Notes under the pieces: model-generated | Seen by the model: only the letters and a program-made list of their open reading frames with translations | Told to the model about the DNA's origin: nothing | Database searches by the model: none | Translations under genes and position numbers: made by a program | Shown: in pieces, positions 41,450 through 46,232 of the stretch | How the letters are laid out: each line of letters begins with the position of its first letter | Position numbering within the stretch: position 1 is the first letter of the stretch | Source of the DNA: CAMAUF01 sp046152925 | Lineage (GTDB): Bacteria > Chloroflexota > Dehalococcoidia > Tepidiformales > Tepidiformaceae | DNA: 46,232 bases | Assembly: GCA_046152925.1 (NCBI GenBank) | Contig: JBJXFX010000048.1 | Coordinates: 1-46,232, forward strand | Direction of reading: 5' to 3'

Positions 41450-42593
41450 CGTCCGGGCCGCGGCGCACCGCGTTTTCGTAGGCTTCTCGCCAACGTGGGG
41501 CGACCGCGGCCGGCCGGAAGTCCGCGGCGCGCCTGAGCCCGGCCTCGCGCAACGTCTGGGCCAGCGCTGGGTCGCTGATCACGCGCAGGAGTGCGTCTGC
41601 GAAGGGCCGGGGATCCACCCCGGGCCGGGCGCAGCCTGGGACGACGAGCCCCGCGTTCCCGACCACTTCGGGGAGGGCGCCACCGTCGGTGGTGACGACG
41701 GGCGTGCCGACGCTCATCGCCTCAATCACCGGGATGCCGAATCCTTCGTGCATGCTCGGTTGGGCGAGGACGTCGCAGGCGGCGAGCGCGGCGGCTTTCA
41801 CCTGTTCATCGACGACCCCGAGTTCGACGACGGGGACGCCGAGGCTCGCCGCGCGGGCCAGCTGCGACGGCTGGAGGCTCTCACCCAGGCGCACGAGTGT
41901 GGTCCCCCGGAGGACGCCGAGGCCGAGGGCTTCGATCAGGAGGTCGAGGTGCTTGCGGTAGCCGTTCCTACCGAGTGCGATGACTCGCGGTCCGGCCGGC
42001 AGCTGGGTTCCTCGGCGTGCGAGGAATGCTTCGGGGTCGGCGGGAGGGGTGACGGCTCTGTCGACGATGTTGGGTACTACGACCGTCCGGGGCGCAACGC
42101 CGGGATATCTGGCGACGAGTTCGTCGCGCGCATCCGTGGACACGCAGGCGACACGCGTCGCGCGGTTCGACATCGTTTTGACCTGCTGGCGGAAGCGAAT
42201 CCGGTAACGATAGCGAAAGTAGGGCGCGCGAGACCGGGCGTGCCAGAAATCGCCGGGTTGTGGGAACGCCACGGCCTCGATGGTTAGGGGCGTCAGATCA
42301 TGGTGCGTGACAACGGATGGCAGTCGGCTGGCGACGGCGGTCATTGCGAAGGGGGGTCCGACTGCGTGGACGACGTCGGCCCACTCAAGCAGCGCCGCCG
42401 GGATCGTGGTTGGTATCCCATCGCGAAAGAACGATGCGACGCCGGGCGGGAACCGGAGGCGCAGAGGCGCGTACACGGCCTCGAACTCTCCGGACTCCTT
42501 GGCAGCCGAGACGACGCTCTCGCCGGTCCGCCGGAACGACTCCCACCGAGCGTCGCCGTCCCCGCCAATCACGAGGACGTGCAGCCGTCTCAT
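41397..42593 (-). CDS. GT4-family glycosyltransferase, second of tandem pair
   Basis: A 398-residue GT-B glycosyltransferase. The N-terminal domain starts MRRLHVLVIGGDGDARW and includes VVTHHDLTPL. The C-terminal domain has VIALGRNGYRKHLDLLIEAL and the nucleotide-sugar E-x7-E motif in PSMHEGFGIPVIEAMSVGTPVVTTDGGALPEV. The start overlaps the stop of the upstream gene as ATGA. It is a clear paralogue of that gene: the GFGIPVIEA...DGGALPEV region is nearly the same. The last 20 residues are arginine-rich and run antisense to the ASCH gene. The pair may add sugars to a glycan or lipid; no sugar-synthesis genes are nearby. Confidence 0.9.
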   Translation of the reverse strand: MRRLHVLVIGGDGDARWESFRRTGESVVSAAKESGEFEAVYAPLRLRFPPGVASFFRDGIPTTIPAALLEWADVVHAVGPPFAMTAVASRLPSVVTHHDLTPLTIEAVAFPQPGDFWHARSRAPYFRYRYRIRFRQQVKTMSNRATRVACVSTDARDELVARYPGVAPRTVVVPNIVDRAVTPPADPEAFLARRGTQLPAGPRVIALGRNGYRKHLDLLIEALGLGVLRGTTLVRLGESLQPSQLARAASLGVPVVELGVVDEQVKAAALAACDVLAQPSMHEGFGIPVIEAMSVGTPVVTTDGGALPEVVGNAGLVVPGCARPGVDPRPFADALLRVISDPALAQTLREAGLRRAADFRPAAVAPRWREAYENAVRRGPDANDHRRRRRSRRPHPSL

Positions 42594-43741
42594 TGCGGAC
42601 CGAACCGTGCGCGGCGGGCGGCAACGGCGCGTTCGTAGGCGTCGGCGAGCAGCGGTCCGACGGCGGCCGGCCGGAAGCGTTCGGCGCGCGCAAGACCGCG
42701 TTCTCGCAGGTTCCCCCGGAGCGCGCTGTCTCGCAGGAGAAGGGCGACCGAGGCGGCGAAGGCCGCGAGCCGGCCAGGAGCTGGTGCGGCAGTCGCGGTC
42801 CCGGAGACGACCAGGCCGGCATCGCCGGCGACCTCGGGAAGGGCGCCCCCGTCGCTGGAGACGACTGGTGTCCCGGCGGCGAACGCCTCGATCACCGGGA
42901 TGCCGAACCCTTCCCAAAGGCTGGGCTGGATGAGGACATCGCAGGCGCAGTAGACGCGAGCCAAGGACTCGTCGTCGAGGCTGCCGAGATGGACGATTGC
43001 TCCGCCGAGCGTTCGGGCCAAGGCCGCCTGCTCCGGCCGTAGTGCCCGGCCGACCCGGACGAGCGTCGCGCGGCGAAGCTCTGGCAGCGCCATCGCGCGG
43101 AGGGCGAGCGGGATGTTCTTGTAGTCGTTGCTCGTGCCTACCATCAGGACCTTGGGGCCGTCCGGAAGGTGGATGCCGCGCTGCTGGAGCCACGCCTCCG
43201 CGTCTGAGTAGGGCTGGATGTGGGCGCCAACCACGTTCGGGACGACGCTGACGCGGCCGCGGGCCGCGGGATAGCGCTGGCAGAGCTCGTCCGCCATCGT
43301 CTGCGAGACGGCGATGATGTGGTCGGCCGCAAGCAGGTTGGCGATCGCCCGCCCGGCCCGCCCACGGTCGAGCCACTTGGCAAGTTGGCCAACCTCGCGC
43401 CAGCGGGCGTTCGTCAGTGGGCTCGGGAGCCGTTGTGGCAGCTGGACGACGCGCAGGAGGTCGTGGTGGGTGGCGACGGACGGCGCATCGAAGCGCGCGG
43501 CATGATGCGCGACGCCCGCCATGGCAAAGTGGACGACGTCTGGCGCGCCGTTTCCAGGCGTCCAGGTCGCGTCGCGCCGCCAGGGACGCCGGGCAAATCG
43601 TCCCGCTGGCAAGAGCGGCGCGGGGAGGCGGGTCGCCACAAACCGCCCGGAAGCCTCGCCCGCTTGGGCGACGTTGAAGGCGTACCGGTTCGAAGAGTGG
43701 TAGGCATAAAGCCCAGACGGTTCGACCAAGGTGACGCGCAT
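42590..43741 (-). CDS. GT4-family glycosyltransferase, first of tandem pair
   Basis: A 383-residue GT-B glycosyltransferase. N-terminal MRVTLVEPSGLYAYHSSNRYAFNVAQA, then SVATHHDLLRVVQLP and a helix with IIAVSQTMADEL. The C-terminal domain has KVLMVGTSNDYKNIPLALRAM and the E-x7-E motif in PSLWEGFGIPVIEAFAAGTPVVSSDGGALPEV. Coupled to the following paralogue by ATGA. ATG at 43741 gives a proper N-terminus. The pair is convergent with the ASCH gene and divergent from the small ORF at 43869. Confidence 0.9.
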   Translation of the reverse strand: MRVTLVEPSGLYAYHSSNRYAFNVAQAGEASGRFVATRLPAPLLPAGRFARRPWRRDATWTPGNGAPDVVHFAMAGVAHHAARFDAPSVATHHDLLRVVQLPQRLPSPLTNARWREVGQLAKWLDRGRAGRAIANLLAADHIIAVSQTMADELCQRYPAARGRVSVVPNVVGAHIQPYSDAEAWLQQRGIHLPDGPKVLMVGTSNDYKNIPLALRAMALPELRRATLVRVGRALRPEQAALARTLGGAIVHLGSLDDESLARVYCACDVLIQPSLWEGFGIPVIEAFAAGTPVVSSDGGALPEVAGDAGLVVSGTATAAPAPGRLAAFAASVALLLRDSALRGNLRERGLARAERFRPAAVGPLLADAYERAVAARRARFGPQ

Positions 43742-43868
43742 CGGTCTAGGCTACAGGCTCCGGTCCGCAGAGTCAGAGGGCCACTTGGATACGCGCGTGT
43801 GGGCTGTTTGGATGCATGCGTACGGCTTCGGGGTCGAACGTCCTTTACGCGCATGGTAGGTTACACCG

Positions 43869-43988
43869 ATGGTAAGCCACGCCCCGGGCTTCATCCGCGC
43901 GGTGCTCACGTTCGCGCTTGCAGCGTTGTTGCTTGCCCGCGTCGGCGCTGTTCTGGTGAGTGATTGGATTCGGGTGCGGCGCTCCTAG
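43869..43988 (+). CDS. Small single-helix membrane protein (39 residues)
   Basis: Below the usual annotation size. The 39-residue product has a hydrophobic stretch at about 8-30 (FIRAVLTFALAALLLARVGAVLV) flanked by polar ends and closes with WIRVRRS. The upstream ribosome site is weak (GGTTACACCG). The stop shares the bases CTAG with the convergent hemoglobin gene's stop. The positive-inside ending suggests an N-out or single-span protein. No family recognised. Confidence 0.4.
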   Translation: MVSHAPGFIRAVLTFALAALLLARVGAVLVSDWIRVRRS

Positions 43989-44395
43989 TCCATCCAGGTT
44001 TCGGTGATTGGGCCTCGCGGCAGATCTTCGCCAGCGTTGACCATGTGGTGTGCGAGCGGACTCAGGCGTTCGAACATGATGCGCTCGACCTCGTCCGGGA
44101 TCCCTTGTTCCTGCACGGCGGCCCGCATGTGTTTGAGCCAAAGGCCCGCGTGGAGCGGCTCGATGATGAAGGGGAAGTGGCGTCGTCGAAGTCGCGGATG
44201 GCCGTACCGCTCGGAGTAGGCAGCGGGCCCGCCGAGCCATTGGCCGAGAAAGAGCTTCAGCTTTTCCTTCCCGGGTTCGAGGTCGTCAGGATACACCGGC
44301 CGGATGGCCGTGTCGGCCTCAATCCGCCGGTAGAATTCCTCCACGAGCGCCGAAACGCCCGCGTTTCCGCCGATGACGACAAACGGTGACTCCAT
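43985..44395 (-). CDS. glbO: Group II truncated hemoglobin
   Basis: A 136-residue haem protein with the 2-on-2 globin fold. The B-helix pair F21-Y22 gives the distal tyrosine. The proximal histidine is H73 in RRRHFPF, and W86 is the conserved group II tryptophan of helix G. YSERYGHPRLRRRHFPF is the group II signature. ATG at 44395 is chosen; a longer frame adds 24 residues without globin homology. Group II globins bind oxygen and detoxify NO or peroxide, which fits a respiring cell. It is convergent with the small ORF and divergent from the luciferase-like gene. Confidence 0.93.
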   Translation of the reverse strand: MESPFVVIGGNAGVSALVEEFYRRIEADTAIRPVYPDDLEPGKEKLKLFLGQWLGGPAAYSERYGHPRLRRRHFPFIIEPLHAGLWLKHMRAAVQEQGIPDEVERIMFERLSPLAHHMVNAGEDLPRGPITETWMD

Positions 44396-44518
44396 TACCA
44401 CCGAGGGTGCGCCACCCGGATCCGACGCGCAACGGCCGACCGGCCGCCATCTTCCCGTTCGAGTCACATCGCAATGGGATCCTTTAGGATTAGGCGAACA
44501 ACCGAACGAGGGCTCCCC

Positions 44519-45757
44519 ATGTCAGCACGGCCGCGCCGCATGTCCTTTGGTATCTTCATTGCTCCTTGGCATCGGGTGGGCGAGAACCCGACGCTTTGCA
44601 TGAAGCGCGACCTCGAGCTGATCGTCGAGGCCGACCGCCTGGGCTACGACGAAGCCTGGGTGGGCGAGCATCACAGCTTTGCCCGGGAACTCATCGCCGA
44701 CCCCTGCCTGGTCATCGCGGCGGCGGCGCAAGTGACCCGCCGGATCAAGATCGGCACGGGCGTGCTCAGCCTTCCGTATCACCACCCGCTGATGGTCGCC
44801 GACCGGATGCTCCAACTCGACCATATGACCGAAGGCCGGGCGATCCTCGGGGTGGGGCCGGGTGCGCTCACCTCGGACGCGTACATGATGGGCATCCAGC
44901 CCGAGGATCAGCGCCGGAAGATGGCCGAGTCGCTCGACGCCATCATGAAGTTGCTGGAAGCTGAAGCGCCGGTCTCGATGGAGACCGATTGGTTCACGCT
45001 GCGCGAGGCGCGCCTCCAGATGGCGAGCTTGAGCGACCCGCACCTGCCCGTCTACGCCGCAGCCACGTTCACCCCCACCGGGCCAATTGCGGCAGGCAAG
45101 CATGGCATTGGGCTCCTCTCGGTTGCTGGCGCGAACAACGCTGCGTTCGAGCGGACCTGGGGGTGGGTCGAAGAGGCGGCGGCCGAGCATGGGAAGAAGG
45201 TGAGCCGCCAGGACTGGCGCGTCGTCCAGCAGATGCATCTGGCGGACTCCAAGCGCGAGGCGTTGGACGACCTGCGCGAGACGTACCTGAAGCGCGCCTA
45301 TTGGGGCGACCGGAGCGACCCGGAAGCGCCGACTCAGAACCTCTTCGCCCAGCCGGCCCGCAGCATTGAAGAGGCGGTTGAAAACGGTGGCATCATCGCC
45401 GGCACGCCCGACGACGCGGTCGCCGCCATCGAGCGGCTGCAAGAGCGCAGCGGCGGGATCGGCGGCGTGCTTTTCTTCAACCATGAATGGGCGGGCACGC
45501 AGAAGACGATCCACAGCTACGAGCTCTTCCAGCGCTACGTCGCGCCCCGCTTCCAGGGCCAAATGGCGCCGATTATCGAGAACCGCGACTGGATCGAGGG
45601 CAAGATGAACGACGTCTTCGGCGGCGTTGGCAAAGCCTACGTGCGTGCCTTCAAGGACCTCGGCAAGGACGTCCCGCCGGAGCTTACGGCCGGTCTCGAG
45701 GCGCAGAGGAAGGCGCGCGAGGCCGCGGCCGCGGCAACGGCGAGCGGACAGGTGTAG
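44519..45757 (+). CDS. LLM-class flavin-dependent monooxygenase
   Basis: A 412-residue luciferase-like TIM-barrel flavoprotein using FMN or F420. MSFGIFIAPWHRVGENP starts the first strand, ADRLGYDEAWVGEHHSFA is the family's second segment with the active-site H51-H52, TGVLSLPYHHPLMVADRMLQLDHMTEGRAILGVGPG follows, and PVYAAATFTPTGPIAAGKHGIGLL leads into the second half. The sequence looks closest to limonene-type monooxygenases. ATG at 44519 has GAGGG eight bases upstream. The C-terminus is a helical Ala/Lys/Glu-rich tail. Substrate unknown. Confidence 0.92.
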   Translation: MSARPRRMSFGIFIAPWHRVGENPTLCMKRDLELIVEADRLGYDEAWVGEHHSFARELIADPCLVIAAAAQVTRRIKIGTGVLSLPYHHPLMVADRMLQLDHMTEGRAILGVGPGALTSDAYMMGIQPEDQRRKMAESLDAIMKLLEAEAPVSMETDWFTLREARLQMASLSDPHLPVYAAATFTPTGPIAAGKHGIGLLSVAGANNAAFERTWGWVEEAAAEHGKKVSRQDWRVVQQMHLADSKREALDDLRETYLKRAYWGDRSDPEAPTQNLFAQPARSIEEAVENGGIIAGTPDDAVAAIERLQERSGGIGGVLFFNHEWAGTQKTIHSYELFQRYVAPRFQGQMAPIIENRDWIEGKMNDVFGGVGKAYVRAFKDLGKDVPPELTAGLEAQRKAREAAAAATASGQV

Positions 45758-45766
45758 GCTGGCAGG

Positions 45767-46232
45767 ATGGTGCTGACGACCCAACGCAAGGTCACAGAGG
45801 CGGAGTATCTGGCGCTGCCCGAGACGAAGCCTTATCTGGAGTTCGTTTTCGGCGAGGTGCGGCAGAAGGCAATGCCGAATACCGACCACGTGGAGATCGT
45901 CGACGCCGTCGCCGCAATGGCACGGGCCTACCGCCAGGCGCAGCGAGGCTCGCATGCTGGGCCGGAGCCGCGCGTACGGTTCGAGACCGAGCGGGGCCGC
46001 GAGTATCGCTTGCCCGACTATGCGTACTGGGCGCCGGGAAGGCCCTTCCTCGACGCCGGCGAGATGATGCCGCCCACGCTCGCCGTCGAGGTCCGCTCGC
46101 CGGACGAGACGATGACTGCCCAACGGGAGAAGTGCCGCTACTACCGGCGATACGGCGTTGCCGTGTGCTGGCTGTTCGACCCTGCCTCGCGCACGGTTGA
46201 AGTCTTCGAGGAAGGACGCGACGGCGACCCGG
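45767..46232 (+). CDS. Uma2-family (DUF820) putative restriction-endonuclease-like protein, partial
   Basis: The gene runs off the right edge; 155 residues are visible. It begins MVLTTQRKVTEAEYLALPETKPYLEFVFGEV. LPDYAYWAPG, then LAVEVRSPDETMTAQREKCRYYRRYGVAVCWLFDPASRTVEVFEEG are the Uma2 signature: the D...EV..SP...K nuclease-like residues and the YYRRYGV...WLFDP strand. Uma2 proteins have a PD-(D/E)XK-type fold of uncertain role and often occur in many copies. A short GGCAGG ribosome site precedes the ATG, nine bases after the monooxygenase stop, so they may be co-transcribed. Confidence 0.9.
   Translation, partial: MVLTTQRKVTEAEYLALPETKPYLEFVFGEVRQKAMPNTDHVEIVDAVAAMARAYRQAQRGSHAGPEPRVRFETERGREYRLPDYAYWAPGRPFLDAGEMMPPTLAVEVRSPDETMTAQREKCRYYRRYGVAVCWLFDPASRTVEVFEEGRDGDP

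Noticed and set aside
1..46232. tRNA, rRNA, CRISPR arrays, insertion sequences, phage genes
   Set aside because: None was found. Gaps were read for tRNA-like cloverleafs, repeat-spacer patterns and transposase motifs without success.

Overview
The window is a GC-rich bacterial chromosome segment with dense, mostly co-directional gene clusters. It carries almost the whole classical menaquinone pathway and an 11-gene respiratory complex I operon. This fits an aerobic or facultative, menaquinone-respiring bacterium. The gene types and the cyclic-di-AMP riboswitch suggest a Chloroflexota-like or other high-GC lineage; this assignment is inference, because no rRNA or other taxonomic marker is present.

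Layout. (1) 1-2430: the end of a small antitoxin-like ORF, then two zinc-dependent MDR dehydrogenases on the minus strand. (2) 2513-11586: menaquinone synthesis. menF-menD-menH-menB-menC-menE run on the minus strand with overlapping ends (GTGA, ATGA, TAATG), and menG-menA run divergently on the plus strand. Together they take chorismate to menaquinone, except for a dedicated DHNA-CoA thioesterase, which I do not see. (3) 11587-18916: an intergenic hairpin repeat, an amidohydrolase, a small unknown protein, a DEAD-box RNA helicase whose frame has no ATG/GTG/TTG start, an SDR oxidoreductase, an unknown protein, a lipoprotein, PlsY and an arylamine N-acetyltransferase. (4) 18960-20888: a promoter, a ydaO-type c-di-AMP riboswitch and a membrane GT2 glycosyltransferase. 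(5) 20931-28620: a D-2-hydroxyacid dehydrogenase, a VOC protein, a Dabb protein, a 31-residue membrane peptide, a ThuA-like protein, a three-part FHA membrane protein, a pyruvate-kinase-like protein with a long N-terminal extension and no C-terminal domain, and an epoxide-hydrolase-like enzyme. Strong palindromic terminators separate convergent genes. (6) 28678-40822: a glycine-rich RRM protein, then nuoABCDHIJKLMN. (7) 40823-46232: an ASCH-like gene with a suspicious 5' end, two tandem paralogous GT4 glycosyltransferases, a small membrane ORF, a group II truncated hemoglobin, a luciferase-like monooxygenase and the start of a Uma2-family gene.

The central theme is the quinone respiratory chain: the men genes make the quinone and complex I reduces it. 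The most unusual items are three. The NuoI subunit carries a C-terminal extension of about 340-360 residues built from four ~91-residue repeats centred on ARRMRAER. The operon lacks the nuoEFG NADH-input module. A c-di-AMP riboswitch sits in front of a glycosyltransferase. Together, the first two suggest a complex I with an unusual peripheral face and a possibly non-NADH electron donor.
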